This document shows, in pieces, positions 26,055 through 39,244 of a stretch of 64,000 nt of DNA; position 1 is the first letter of the stretch; every line of letters starts with the position of its first letter. Location: positions 62,001 through 126,000 of the forward strand of contig NYTH01000054.1 of NCBI GenBank assembly GCA_002683405.1. Reading direction: 5' to 3'. A model generated the notes under the pieces. The model was not told the origin of the DNA, did not search any database, and worked only from the letters and a program-made list of their open reading frames with translations. Origin of the DNA: Salinisphaeraceae bacterium (lineage in GTDB: Bacteria; Pseudomonadota; Gammaproteobacteria; Nevskiales; Salinisphaeraceae). The position numbers and the translations under genes were made by a program.

Positions 26055-27447
26055 GCCGCGCCGGTCCCGTCCAGCGCCAGCAGCACGCCGCGGGCCTTGG
26101 CGCGGGTTTCATCCAGCTCGGCCTGCGGGTCGGAGTCGGCCACAATGCCGGCCCCTGCGCGCAGCGACAGGCCGCGGCCGTTCTGCACGAGGCTGCGGAT
26201 GAGAATGTTGCTGTCCATACGGCCATCACGGCTGACGTAGCCCATGCTGCCGGTGTAGGCGCCGCGGCCGCTGCCCTCGAGCTCGGCAATGATCTGCATG
26301 CAGCGGACCTTTGGGCAGCCGGTGATCGTGCCGCCGGGAAACCCGGCCCGCAGCGCGGCGCCCGGTCCGGTGCCCGCGCGCAGCCGACCGCTGACGTTCG
26401 ACACGATGTGATGCACATGCGCATAGGATTCGACCGTCATCAGCTCATCCACGCGCACGCTGCCGTATTCGCACACGCGGCCCAGGTCATTGCGCTCCAG
26501 GTCGATCAGCATGACGTGCTCGGCGCGTTCCTTCGGGTGGGTCAGCAGCTCGCGGGTCATCACGGTGTCGCGGCCGGTGCGCGGGCGGGTGCCGGCAATG
26601 GGCCGGGTCGAGACGCGCCCGTGGCCGTCCAGCCGCATCAGCCGTTCGGGCGACGAACTGATGACAGACCGCCCCTGCCAGCACATCAGCCCTGAAAACG
26701 GGGCCGGGTTGGCGCTGCGCAGGGCCGAATAGATGATCGCGGGCTCGCAGGGCTCGGCCAACTCGGCCTGCCATTCGCGGCAAAGGTTTACCTGGAACAC
26801 ATCGCCGGCCAGGATGTATTCGCGGATGGCGTGCACGCTGTCGATGTAGCGCGCCGGCGGGTCTTCCCGCCAGCCGGTCACGACAGGCCGGCGCGGCTCG
26901 ATGGCCGGCAGCCCGGCATCGAGCGCGGCGCAATCCTGTTCCAGCTGCCGCAGCTGCTCGGGTGTCTCGGCGACCAACTCGCAGCGACGGGTCTGGCGAT
27001 CGCGAATTACCGCAGCCGGGCAGCGCACGGCCAGCGCGGTGGGCAGTCCGTCGTCGGCCGGCGGCAGCGACAGGGCCGGCTCCACCTGCCCGGCGAGCTC
27101 GTAGCCGAGATAGATGAACCAGCCGCCGATGAAAGGCAGGTCGGCCGGCCCGTCTGGCGCCTCGGGCAATCTGCAGGTCCAGTCATCCAGCGCGGTCAGA
27201 AAATCATGGTCGGCTCGCGCCGATGCGCCGGTCAGGCGGCCTGCTTCGAGGCAGAGCGATTCGCCCGGCAGCGCAAGCAGCAGGTCGTACCTGCCCTGGG
27301 CAATGGCGCCCGCAGACGATTCGAGCAGGAAGGGGTAGCGCTCCGGCGCTGCGCGATGCAGCGCGAGCAGATCAAGGGGTTTGCAGGGGCTGCGCAGCAC
27401 GGCAGACGCCCCATCCACGGCCACCGGCGCTGCGGTGGGTGTGCGGA

Positions 27448-27451
<4 letters not shown>
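26051..27451 (-). CDS. pabB: Aminodeoxychorismate synthase component I
   Basis: 466 residues. Chorismate-binding enzyme that with PabA makes aminodeoxychorismate for folate. The C-terminal chorismate domain contains [63 protein letters not shown] and [19 protein letters not shown]; the PIAGT form (Pro-Ile-Ala-Gly-Thr, no Lys) is typical of the non-lysine PabB branch and of anthranilate synthases, but adjacency to pabC settles the call. Finding pabB inserted between fabF and pabC, which are adjacent in E. coli and Pseudomonas, is a local rearrangement that puts two PABA genes together. Confidence 0.92.
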
Positions 27452-28692
<1,241 letters not shown>

Positions 28693-28720
28693 CTACGTCC
28701 CCTGATCGCTAGTAAAGACC

Positions 28721-28741
28721 GGGCGCCGTCCTGCGGCGCCC
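28721..28741 (-). promoter_or_regulatory. Intergenic hairpin between acpP and fabF
   Basis: Perfect 8-bp stem GGGCGCCG / CGGCGCCC with a 5-base loop, 24 bases after the acpP stop and 29 before the fabF start. There is no T-tract, so it is more likely a stabilising or partial-termination stem that keeps the small acpP message in excess over fabF than a full terminator. Confidence 0.45.
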
Positions 28742-28764
28742 CAGCCAGTTCCCCAGGCTATCTG

Positions 28765-29004
28765 TCAGCCTTCGACATTGGCCTTGATGTAGTCGACCGC
28801 GTCCTGCACGTTCACGATCTTCTCGGCTTCCTCGTCGGGAATGTCGATTTCAAACTCTTCTTCCAGCGCCATGACCAGTTCAACGGTGTCCAGCGAATCG
28901 GCGCCCAGGTCGTCAACGAAAGAAGCTTCGCCCTTGACCTGATCATCGCTCACGCTCAGCTGCTCGGCGACGATCTTGTGCACCCGTTCTTCAACACTAC
29001 TCAT
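28765..29004 (-). CDS. acpP: Acyl carrier protein
   Basis: 79 residues, highly acidic. Phosphopantetheine attachment at Ser37 in the canonical [21 protein letters not shown]. Ribosome site GAGGAGAA six bases before ATG. It carries growing acyl chains for FabD/FabG/FabF encoded around it. Codon choice follows its GC-rich neighbours. Confidence 0.98.
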   Translation of the reverse strand: MSSVEERVHKIVAEQLSVSDDQVKGEASFVDDLGADSLDTVELVMALEEEFEIDIPDEEAEKIVNVQDAVDYIKANVEG

Positions 29005-29117
29005 GCTTGTTCTCCTCAGATAAAGGCTTGGTTTGCCATGGGGAAAGGGATGTTCTGTTGCAGGCGGCCGGTATTCTAGGCAAAAAGGTGCGGGCCTTCC
29101 ACAACAATGCTCGGGCT

Positions 29118-29879
29118 TTAAGCCATATTCATGCCGCCGTTGACGCTGAGCGTCTCGCCGGTGATGTAGGCCGCGCCCGGTCCGGCCAGAAAGCAGACGG
29201 CGGCGGCAATGTCTTCCGCCTGCCCCAGCCGGGCCAGCGGAATCTGTTCCAGAAGCGCCTCGCGGCTGGCTTCGGGCAGCTCGCGCGTCATGTCGGTATC
29301 GATGAATCCGGGCGCCACGGCGTTGACCGTGACGTTACGCGAGCCAATCTCGCGGGCCAGCGACTTGGTAAAGCCGATCAGGCCGGCCTTGGACGCGCAG
29401 TAGTTGGCCTGGCCGGGATTGCCGGACTGGCCGACCACCGAGGCGATGTTGATGATCCGACCGCCACGGGCCTTCAACATACCCTTCAGAACGGCCTTGC
29501 TGCAGCGGTAGACGCCGGTGAGATTGGCGTCGATGACCGACTGCCACTCATCCTCGCCCATGCGCAGCATGAGATTGTCGCGCGTGATGGCGGCGTTATT
29601 GACCAGTACGGTCGGCGCGCCGAATTCCTTCGTGATGGCCTTGAAGAATTCGGTCACCGCATCCGCGTCGGTCACGTCCAGCGCGCGCCCCGCGCCCTGG
29701 ATGCCGGCCTCGGACAGGCGCTTGTCGATGCCCTGCGCGCCGCTGTCCGACGTGGCGGTACCGACGATGGTGGCGCCGGCCCGGCCCAGCGCGTCGGCAA
29801 TCGCCGCGCCAATGCCGCGCGAGGCGCCGGTTACCACGGCCACCTGGCCGTCCAGTGCCCTGTTGTTCAGATCACTCAT
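29118..29879 (-). CDS. fabG: 3-oxoacyl-ACP reductase
   Basis: 253 residues. NADPH-dependent short-chain dehydrogenase of fatty acid synthesis. Gly motif [24 protein letters not shown], catalytic Ser in INIASVVGQ and Tyr-x-x-x-Lys in [13 protein letters not shown]-terminal [13 protein letters not shown] typical of FabG. Start overlaps the fabD stop by 4 bases. Confidence 0.96.
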   Translation of the reverse strand: MSDLNNRALDGQVAVVTGASRGIGAAIADALGRAGATIVGTATSDSGAQGIDKRLSEAGIQGAGRALDVTDADAVTEFFKAITKEFGAPTVLVNNAAITRDNLMLRMGEDEWQSVIDANLTGVYRCSKAVLKGMLKARGGRIINIASVVGQSGNPGQANYCASKAGLIGFTKSLAREIGSRNVTVNAVAPGFIDTDMTRELPEASREALLEQIPLARLGQAEDIAAAVCFLAGPGAAYITGETLSVNGGMNMA

Positions 29880-30814
29880 TTATCGAACTCGCTCAGCGCG
29901 GCCCGCAGGCCGTCGGGATCATTCAGAGGCAGCGCCTTGGCTTCCTTGTCAATACGCTTGATCAGGCCGCACAGCACCTTGCCCGGTCCGCATTCGGCCA
30001 TGATATCGATGCCGCGCGCGCGTATGGCGCGTACTGTTTCCACCCACTGCACCGGATTATCCAGCTGGGCCACCAGCGCCTTGCGAATGCCGTCCACGTC
30101 GGGCCTGTCGCGAGCGTCAAGATTGTGGAGCACGGGTATCTGCGGTTCGCGCAGCGGAATTTCGCTCAGGTGCGACGCCAGCCGCTGCCCGGCCGGGCGC
30201 ATCAGCGCGCAGTGTGACGGCACGCTCACCGCCAGCGGCTTGACCATGCGCGCGCCCTGCTCTTTTGCCAGCGCTGCCGCGCGGTCCACGGCGGCCTTGC
30301 TGCCGGCAATGACGACCTGCCCGGGCGCGTTGAAGTTGGCCGGGGAGACGATCTCGCCTTCGGCGGCCTCCTCGCAGACGCTGGCCACCGCCTGATCGCC
30401 CAGACCGATAATGGCCGCCATGCCGCCGGTGCCGGCCGGCACCGCCGCCTGCATGGCCTGTCCGCGCAGTTCGGTCAGGCGCAGCGCGTCGCCGAAATTC
30501 AGCGCCCCGCCGCAGACCAGCGCGGTGTACTCGCCCAGGCTGTGGCCGGCCAGCAGGGTCGGACGCGGGCCGCCGCGGGCTTCCCACACGCGCCACACGG
30601 CCACGCCAGCTGCCACCAGCGCCGGCTGGGTGCGCTCCGTGCGGTCCAGATCCTCGTTGGGGCCATTACGGACCAGTTCGAGCAGGTCGTAGCCGAGCAC
30701 TTCGCCGGCTTCGGCGAAAGTCTCGTTCACGGCGGGATATTTTTCGGCGAGCTGGCCGAGCATCCCGACCGATTGCGAACCCTGGCCCGGGAACAGCATG
30801 GCGAAGCCTGGCAT
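29876..30814 (-). CDS. fabD: Malonyl-CoA:ACP transacylase
   Basis: 312 residues from the ATG that gives MPGFAMLFPGQGSQSVGML; the frame is open for 180 codons further upstream but through a non-coding divergent region. Nucleophile Ser92 in LLAGHSLGEYTAL, Arg in LRGQAMQ, His in SVPSHCALM. It loads malonate onto ACP. It is the first gene of the fab operon here: fabH, plsX and rpmF, which often precede it, are replaced by the divergent nudJ gene. Confidence 0.96.
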   Translation of the reverse strand: MPGFAMLFPGQGSQSVGMLGQLAEKYPAVNETFAEAGEVLGYDLLELVRNGPNEDLDRTERTQPALVAAGVAVWRVWEARGGPRPTLLAGHSLGEYTALVCGGALNFGDALRLTELRGQAMQAAVPAGTGGMAAIIGLGDQAVASVCEEAAEGEIVSPANFNAPGQVVIAGSKAAVDRAAALAKEQGARMVKPLAVSVPSHCALMRPAGQRLASHLSEIPLREPQIPVLHNLDARDRPDVDGIRKALVAQLDNPVQWVETVRAIRARGIDIMAECGPGKVLCGLIKRIDKEAKALPLNDPDGLRAALSEFDK

Positions 30815-31003
30815 TGAATCGTCCCTTTGCGCGCTTGGTGCTGGTGTATCTGCTGTGATGGCCCGGTGGCGCGGCTGCACGTGACATAGCCGCCCGGCCC
30901 GAATTGGCGGCACATCATACGCACAGCGCCGGCTCGTGACTATGTGCTGACAAGCCTTTGCTACCATTTGCGGCCGCCATCCACCCGCAGACCCCCAACT
31001 TAC

Positions 31004-31459
31004 GTGGTGACACCCGAACTGACCGTAGCCGCCATCGCCGAGCGCGACGGCCAATTCCTCGTCATAGAGGAATGGGTGAAGGGCAGGCTGTGCTTCAACC
31101 AGCCCGCCGGTCACCTGGAACCCGGTGAAACGCTGCCGGACGCGGTGGTGCGCGAAACGCTGGAGGAAAGCGGCTACAGATTCCGGCCGGAAGCCATCGT
31201 GGGCAGCTATCTGTGGCAGTCCAGCCGCACCGGCGATCTGATCATGCGCGTGGTGTTCTGCGGGCGCTGCGAGGACAGCCCCGCGCGTCAGACATTGGAC
31301 GACGGCATCGTGGCGGCGCACTGGATGACACTCGAGGACATCAAGGCCCTGGGCGAACAACTCCGCAGTCCGCTGGTGGTCAAGGCGCTGGCGGACTATC
31401 AGGCCGGCCGGCGGTTGCCTCTGGATGCCGTCACCTGGATGCCAAACAGAGTCGCATGA
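31004..31459 (+). CDS. nudJ: NUDIX hydrolase, NudJ-like
   Basis: 151 residues from GTG 31004 (or GTG 31007), chosen because the family starts at VTPELTVAAIAERDGQFLVIEE; an ATG at 30944 adds a non-conserved Pro/Arg-rich stretch. The Nudix box is GHLEPGETLPDAVVRETLEESGY (GX5EX7REXXEEXG). E. coli NudJ hydrolyses HMP-PP and nucleoside phosphates, and the region CFNQPAGHLE matches that subgroup. The stop overlaps the mnmA start as ATGA, and nudJ-mnmA-hflD is the conserved E. coli order (ymfB-trmU-ycfC). Confidence 0.9.
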   Translation: MVTPELTVAAIAERDGQFLVIEEWVKGRLCFNQPAGHLEPGETLPDAVVRETLEESGYRFRPEAIVGSYLWQSSRTGDLIMRVVFCGRCEDSPARQTLDDGIVAAHWMTLEDIKALGEQLRSPLVVKALADYQAGRRLPLDAVTWMPNRVA

Positions 31460-32586
31460 GCCGCGGGCGCATCATCGTGGGTATGTCCGGCGGGGTCGAT
31501 TCCTCCGTTGCGGCGCTGCGTCTGCGCGATGCCGGGCACGAAGTGGAAGGCCTGTTCATGTTCAACTGGGGCGAGGACGAAGCCGGTCGCTGCCAGGCGG
31601 CCGAAGACTACGAGGACGCCCGCGCCGTGGCCGAGCTGATCGGCATTCCCCTGCATCGGGCGGACTTTTCCTCCGACTACAAGCAGGGCGTATTCCAGCA
31701 CTTCCTGACGGCCTATCAGGCCGGCCGCACGCCCAATCCCGACGTGCTGTGCAACCGCGAAATCAAGTTCAACGTGTTTCTCAACCACGCGCAGCGGCTG
31801 GGCGCGGCCCGTATTGCCACCGGTCACTATGCCCGCACGCGGCCGGTCGGCGACCGGCAGTGGCTGCTGCGCGGCGTGGACGACAGCAAGGACCAGTCCT
31901 ATTTTCTGGCGGCCGTGCCCGAAGCCGCGCTGGCGCGCAGCCTCTTTCCGCTGGGCGACATGGCCAAGACCGACGTGCGCGAGCGAGCCCGCAGCGCCGG
32001 CCTGCCGGTCTTCGACAAACCGGACAGCACCGGCGTGTGCTTCATTGGCGAACGCGATTTCGCCGGCTTTCTCGGCGAGTATCTCAGCGGCCGCCCCGGC
32101 CCCGTTCGCGTGGCGGACGACGGCCCGCTGTTCGGCGCTGTCGTGGGCGAGCATCGCGGGCTGATCTACCACACGCTGGGTCAGCGGCGCGGCCTGGGGC
32201 TGGGCGGCGTGCGCGGCGCGGACGAATCGCCTTGGTACGTGGTTCAGAAAACGCTGTCGTCGCAAACACTCTGGGTGAGCCAGGACGCGACTCATCCTGC
32301 GTTGATGAGCCGGAAGGTCGAGGGCATTACGCCCCACTGGATCGGCGAGCCGCCCGATGAGGGGCGTGAGTACGGCGCGCAGCTGCGCTACCGCCAGGCC
32401 AGCCAGCCCTGTCGGGTGCTGCGTTGTGACACCGAGCGCGTGACGCTGGCGTTCAGCCACCCGCAGCGCGCGGCCACGCCGGGCCAGTACGCCGTGGTTT
32501 ATGATGGCGAGCGCTGCCTCGGCGCGGCCGAAATTGCGGCCACCGACGCCCCCGTCATTTCCGCAGATAAAGCCCAGACCGCATGA
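31456..32586 (+). CDS. mnmA: tRNA-specific 2-thiouridylase
   Basis: 376 residues. Makes s2U34 in tRNA for Lys, Glu and Gln, using sulfur relayed from TusE. PP-loop IVGMSGGVDSSVAAL near residue 10; catalytic cysteines in NPDVLCNREIKF and DSTGVCFIGERDF; DQSYFLAAV and the C-terminal beta-barrel signature PGQYAVVYDGERCLGAAEI. The start is the ATG overlapping the nudJ stop; the frame upstream runs inside nudJ. Confidence 0.97.
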   Translation: MSRGRIIVGMSGGVDSSVAALRLRDAGHEVEGLFMFNWGEDEAGRCQAAEDYEDARAVAELIGIPLHRADFSSDYKQGVFQHFLTAYQAGRTPNPDVLCNREIKFNVFLNHAQRLGAARIATGHYARTRPVGDRQWLLRGVDDSKDQSYFLAAVPEAALARSLFPLGDMAKTDVRERARSAGLPVFDKPDSTGVCFIGERDFAGFLGEYLSGRPGPVRVADDGPLFGAVVGEHRGLIYHTLGQRRGLGLGGVRGADESPWYVVQKTLSSQTLWVSQDATHPALMSRKVEGITPHWIGEPPDEGREYGAQLRYRQASQPCRVLRCDTERVTLAFSHPQRAATPGQYAVVYDGERCLGAAEIAATDAPVISADKAQTA

Positions 32587-33236
32587 GTGGACACTCCGCT
32601 TCCGATCGCGCCGCCGCACTGGCCGGCGTGGCCCAGTTTGCCGGCTACGCCCATGACCTGGCGGCCGATGGCAATAACGAGCGCGCCCGCCTGGCTGCGG
32701 CCTGCGGCGTGCTGCAGCAGACCAACCCGGACAGCACGCTCGACGTGTTCGGCGGACCGGCGGGCCTGCTCGACGGCATCGTCTTCATGCGCGCCCAGCT
32801 CGAAGGCGGCGAAACCGTGGCGCGCCATGCGCACGTGTCCCGCTACATGGGCCAGATCATGCGCATCGCCGGTCGTCTGCACAAAAAGCCGGAGTATCTG
32901 GAGCGCATCCGCTCGGCCATCGCGCTGACCCAGGGGCGTCCCGCCGAGGAAGCCTGCGAGACCTTCGACAGCGTCTACCGCGACACCATCAGCCACATTC
33001 CGCCGCGCATTATGGTGCAGGGGCACGGCAGCTATCTGGAAAACCCGCATTTCGCGCAGCAGATCCGCACCCAACTGCTGGCCAGCGTGCGCTGCGCGAT
33101 TCTGTGGCGGCAGGTGGGCGGGGGCTTCGTTCAGCTTTTGCTGCTGCGCGGCCGCCTGGGCACGGAGTTGATGCAGCTCGAACGCGAAGCCCGGAACCAC
33201 GCCCACGCGCGTCGGGATTCCGAGGCCGGGGAGTAG
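32583..33236 (+). CDS. hflD: HflD family lysogenization/membrane-associated protein
   Basis: 217 residues, all-helical, matching HflD (YcfC): AGVAQFAGYAHDLAADGNN at the start, LEGGETVARHAHVSRYMGQIMRIAGRL in the middle and QIRTQLLASVRCAILWRQVGGGFVQLLLLRGRL near the end, which is the most conserved part. Role in the cell is poorly defined; in E. coli it binds phage lambda CII and sits at the inner membrane. Coupled to mnmA by ATGA. The usual downstream purB is absent; a repeat array follows instead. Confidence 0.92.
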   Translation: MSGHSASDRAAALAGVAQFAGYAHDLAADGNNERARLAAACGVLQQTNPDSTLDVFGGPAGLLDGIVFMRAQLEGGETVARHAHVSRYMGQIMRIAGRLHKKPEYLERIRSAIALTQGRPAEEACETFDSVYRDTISHIPPRIMVQGHGSYLENPHFAQQIRTQLLASVRCAILWRQVGGGFVQLLLLRGRLGTELMQLEREARNHAHARRDSEAGE

Positions 33237-33253
33237 CCGCCCGGCCTCGCAAC

Positions 33254-33545
33254 GCCGGATTCCGCTGCGCTGCATCCAGCCTACGACGGGTGTGGTTGTA
33301 GGCCTGATGAAGCATCGCGGAATCAGGCGAGCCATACGAACCGGCAATGCCTGTGGCTTGAGGCCTGGGCGGCCGTTCCTGCCGGATTCCGCTGCGCTGC
33401 ATCCGGCCTACGATGGGTGCGGTTGTAGGCCTGATGAAGCCTCGCGGAATCAGGCGGAGCCATACGAACCGGCAATGCCTGCGGGTTGAGGCCTGGGCGG
33501 CCGTTCCTGCCGGATTCCGCTGCGCTGCATCCGGCCTACGGGTGG
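33254..33545. repeat. BIME-like array of five REP-type hairpins in two tandem units
   Basis: Tandem units of 127 and 128 bases start at 33254 and 33381, with a partial third at 33509. Each holds a forward hairpin (33254-33280, 33381-33407, 33509-33535; GCCGGAT, 13-base loop, ATCCGGC) and an inverted version of the same element (33302-33328, 33429-33455; GCCTGAT...ATCAGGC on the plus strand). The inverse complement of the second type shares GCC-GATTCCGC and CATC-GGCCTAC with the first, so alternate elements face opposite ways, as in enterobacterial BIMEs. The array fills the gap between hflD and the acnA promoter. Confidence 0.85.
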
Positions 33546-33640
33546 CGGTGCCTGCGCCGATGCGGCCTGATCGGCCGGATTGGGGCCCATGGCGCGGCAT
33601 CACCGGAGGACTACGGGCTGCGTCAGCAGGGCCGGTTCGT

Positions 33641-33646
33641 TATAAT
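33641..33646 (+). promoter_or_regulatory. Sigma-70 type -10 box upstream of acnA
   Basis: A perfect TATAAT stands 88 bases before the acnA start, just after the REP array. The -35 position 17 bases upstream (CTGCGT, 33618-33623) is poor, so an activator may be needed. It is the only consensus -10 found in this gap. Confidence 0.5.
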
Positions 33647-33733
33647 CGCGCGCCCCTGGCAACAGGATTGCATGCCAAACGCGTGCCCTGTGGCCCACAA
33701 GCAATTTCTGCCCCAAACGCTGGAGTAACCCTG

Positions 33734-36460
<2,727 letters not shown>

Positions 36461-36493
36461 TCGCCGCCTGGCCTGATTGAACGGGCCGCGAAG

Positions 36494-36521
36494 AAAACCC
36501 CGCTCCGGCGGGGTTTTTTTT
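36494..36521 (+). terminator. Rho-independent terminator of acnA
   Basis: Stem AAAACCCCGC / GCGGGGTTTT with a four-base loop TCCG, followed by further T residues (eight in all), 33 bases after the acnA stop. A textbook intrinsic terminator. Confidence 0.95.
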
Positions 36522-36659
36522 GTCCTGTCCGGCAGCCGACCAGCCGCGCGCCTCAAGACAGCCCGCGCATTCGCCGTTATCCTTTGAGCAGACAGCCCGG
36601 CCTGCGACCCGCCCGGGCGATACAAGCAAAACAGCCGCAGCAGCGGCGCGGAGGAGAGC

Positions 36660-39149
36660 ATGGTCCGTTTCATTCCCAACGCCGGTGCGCTGGCAATGCT
36701 GTGTCTTTGCCTTGCGGCCTGCGGCGGTGGCGGGTCAAGCGGCGACAGCGCCGTGCTGCCGGGCCCGGGCACACCGGACGGCGACCCGGCGCCGTTCAGC
36801 GCGGAAATTCGCACCACGTCCTTCGGCATTCCGCATATCCAGGCCGACAATTACGGCGGCCTGGGCTACGGCCTGGGTTACGTGCAGGCGCGCGACAATC
36901 TGTGCGTGCTGGCCGAAGAATTCCTGACCATCCGCGGCCAGCGCGCCGAATTCTTCGGCCGCGATGGTGGCTATGAAATCCCCGCCAACGGCTCGTTTGC
37001 CAGCAACGTGAACTCGGATTTCTTCTGGCGGTTTATCGTCACCGGCCAGAACCTGCAGTCGCTGCTGGACAACCTTAGCCCGGAAGCCCGCGAAGCCTCC
37101 CGGGGCTACGCCGCCGGTTTCTCTCGCTATGTACAGGAACTGCAGAGCGGCGAACACGCCGGCCGGCACATGGCCTGTCGAGATGCCGACTGGGTGACGC
37201 CCATCACCGAAGCGGACATGTACCGCCGCTATTTCCGGCTCGCCATACTGGCCAGTTCGTCCGTCCTGCCCACGGAAATTGCCACGGCCGCCCCGCCCGG
37301 CCTGGATGATTTGCCCCTGGGCGACGCGCCGCTCGAGTCTCCCGGCCTGACCCCGGAAGACCTGCCCTTTGGCGGCGAGCTGCCCATCGGCAGCAACATG
37401 TACGCCATTGCCGCCGGCGCCAGCCAGACCGGCCAGTCCATCTCATTCTCCAACCCGCATTTCCCCTGGGTGGGCAGCGAGCGGCTCTACCAGTTTCACC
37501 TGACGCTGCCGGGCGAGCTGGACATCTTCGGTGCGTCGCTGCTGGGCGTGCCGGCCGCGCTGATCGGCTTCAACGAGAATCTGGCCTGGAGCCATACCGT
37601 GTCCACGGCTTTTCGTTTCGGCCTGTACGAGCTCACGCTGAATCCGGTCGACCCCACGCAGTATTTTTATGACGGTCAGCTGGTGGACATGGAATCCGAG
37701 TCGCTCACCATCGACATTCTCGAAAGCGACGGCAGCGTCAGCCAGGAAACGCGCACGCTGTACCGCAGCCGCTACGGGCCCATGCTGGAACTGGCCGTGG
37801 AAGGCATTCCCGTGCTGCCCTGGACGGTCGGCCGCGCCTACACGCTGCGCGACGCCAACGCCGAAAACGACCGGCTGATCGAGCAGTATTTTCAGTGGAA
37901 CCGCGCTGAATCGCTGCAAGAATTCATTGAACTGCAGGGCAGCGTGCTGGGCGTACCCTGGGTGAACACCACCGCCACCAGCCCAAGCGGCGACGCCTAC
38001 TATGCGGACGTCACCGTGGTCCCCAACGTGCCCGACAGCAAGGTACAAAGCTGCCCGGCCACCGTAGCCCCGGCGCTTGCGCTGCTGATGCCCGGCCTGC
38101 CCGTGCTGGACGGCTCCCGCGCCGCCTGCAACTGGGACACCGACCCCGACGCCCCTGCCCCCGGCATCTTCGGCCCCGGCAACCTGCCCAGCCAGATTCG
38201 CCAGGACTACGTGACCAACTGCAACGACAGCTACTGGCTGGGCAACCCGCGGGAACCGCTCACCGGCTTTGCCCGCATCATCGGCGACGAGCAGACCGAG
38301 CGCAGCCTGCGCACCCGCCTGTGCCTGCTGCACGCCGAAGAACGCCTGAGCGGCGCCGACGCGCAAACCATCGGCAATGTGGTGGATGGCCTGGCCGGCA
38401 ACACCGGCTTCACGGTCGACAACCTGCAGGATATTGCCCTGGCCAGCCACATCTACTCCGCCCGGCTGGCGCGCGACGACGTGGTCAGCAATATCTGCAA
38501 CAACACCGGCATGGTCCTGTCTTCCAGCGGCCTGGTGGACGCCACGCTGGCCTGCGAGGTGCTGGCAAACTGGGACCTGGCCAGCAATCTGGACTCCGTG
38601 GGCGCCCACCTGTGGCGCGAGTTCTTCACGCGGGCGGACGATACGCTGCTGGGGCTGTGGCTCACGCCGTTCAACGCCAACGACCCGCTGAACACGCCGC
38701 GCGACCTGAACACCGCCAACCTGCAGGTCCAGATGGCGCTGGGCGACGCCATCAACCGCCTGAACGAAGTGGGCATTGCGCCAGACACGCCGTTCGGCCA
38801 GGTTCAGTACTCCGGCATCCATGGCGCCACCGGCGACAACCGCATCCCCATTTTCGGCGACCTGGGCAACCCCACCGGCTCGTTCACCGTCGTCGGGCGC
38901 GACCCCATCGACGCCACCGGCCTGCCCGTCGTGCGCGGCAACAGCTATCTGCACACCGTCACCTGGGACAGCAGCGGCAACCCGCTGGCCGAGGGATTTC
39001 TGACCTACTCGCAGTCCACCGACCCGGCCAGTCCGCACTTTCGCGACCAGACCGAACGCTACTCGGCAAAGCAGTGGATCAAGTACCCGTTTACCGAGGA
39101 AGAGATTCAGGCCGACGAGAATCTGACCGTGGAGCAACTCACGCAATAA
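36660..39149 (+). CDS. Penicillin acylase family lipoprotein (N-acylase)
   Basis: 829 residues. Ntn-hydrolase of the penicillin G acylase/AHL acylase family, made as one chain that self-cleaves. Lipoprotein signal MVRFIPNAGALAMLCLCLAAC (Cys21), then a Gly/Ser linker. Alpha part starts IRTTSFGIPHIQADNYGGLGYGLGYVQARDN, a family signature. The beta subunit should begin at Ser245 in LPIGSNMYAI, the nucleophile, followed by NPHFPW and ALIGFNENLAWSHTVS. Mature enzyme would be outer-membrane anchored in the periplasm. The substrate could be acyl-homoserine lactones, cyclic lipopeptides or other amides; sequence alone does not tell. Preceded by GGAGGAG. Confidence 0.92.
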   Translation: MVRFIPNAGALAMLCLCLAACGGGGSSGDSAVLPGPGTPDGDPAPFSAEIRTTSFGIPHIQADNYGGLGYGLGYVQARDNLCVLAEEFLTIRGQRAEFFGRDGGYEIPANGSFASNVNSDFFWRFIVTGQNLQSLLDNLSPEAREASRGYAAGFSRYVQELQSGEHAGRHMACRDADWVTPITEADMYRRYFRLAILASSSVLPTEIATAAPPGLDDLPLGDAPLESPGLTPEDLPFGGELPIGSNMYAIAAGASQTGQSISFSNPHFPWVGSERLYQFHLTLPGELDIFGASLLGVPAALIGFNENLAWSHTVSTAFRFGLYELTLNPVDPTQYFYDGQLVDMESESLTIDILESDGSVSQETRTLYRSRYGPMLELAVEGIPVLPWTVGRAYTLRDANAENDRLIEQYFQWNRAESLQEFIELQGSVLGVPWVNTTATSPSGDAYYADVTVVPNVPDSKVQSCPATVAPALALLMPGLPVLDGSRAACNWDTDPDAPAPGIFGPGNLPSQIRQDYVTNCNDSYWLGNPREPLTGFARIIGDEQTERSLRTRLCLLHAEERLSGADAQTIGNVVDGLAGNTGFTVDNLQDIALASHIYSARLARDDVVSNICNNTGMVLSSSGLVDATLACEVLANWDLASNLDSVGAHLWREFFTRADDTLLGLWLTPFNANDPLNTPRDLNTANLQVQMALGDAINRLNEVGIAPDTPFGQVQYSGIHGATGDNRIPIFGDLGNPTGSFTVVGRDPIDATGLPVVRGNSYLHTVTWDSSGNPLAEGFLTYSQSTDPASPHFRDQTERYSAKQWIKYPFTEEEIQADENLTVEQLTQ

Positions 39150-39244
39150 CCGGTCAGCAACGGCGCGCCCGGTCCGGTATTGGCATAACCGGCCGGTCGC
39201 TGTATAAATAACCACCACCAACGCACCACAGCCGAAACAGCACC

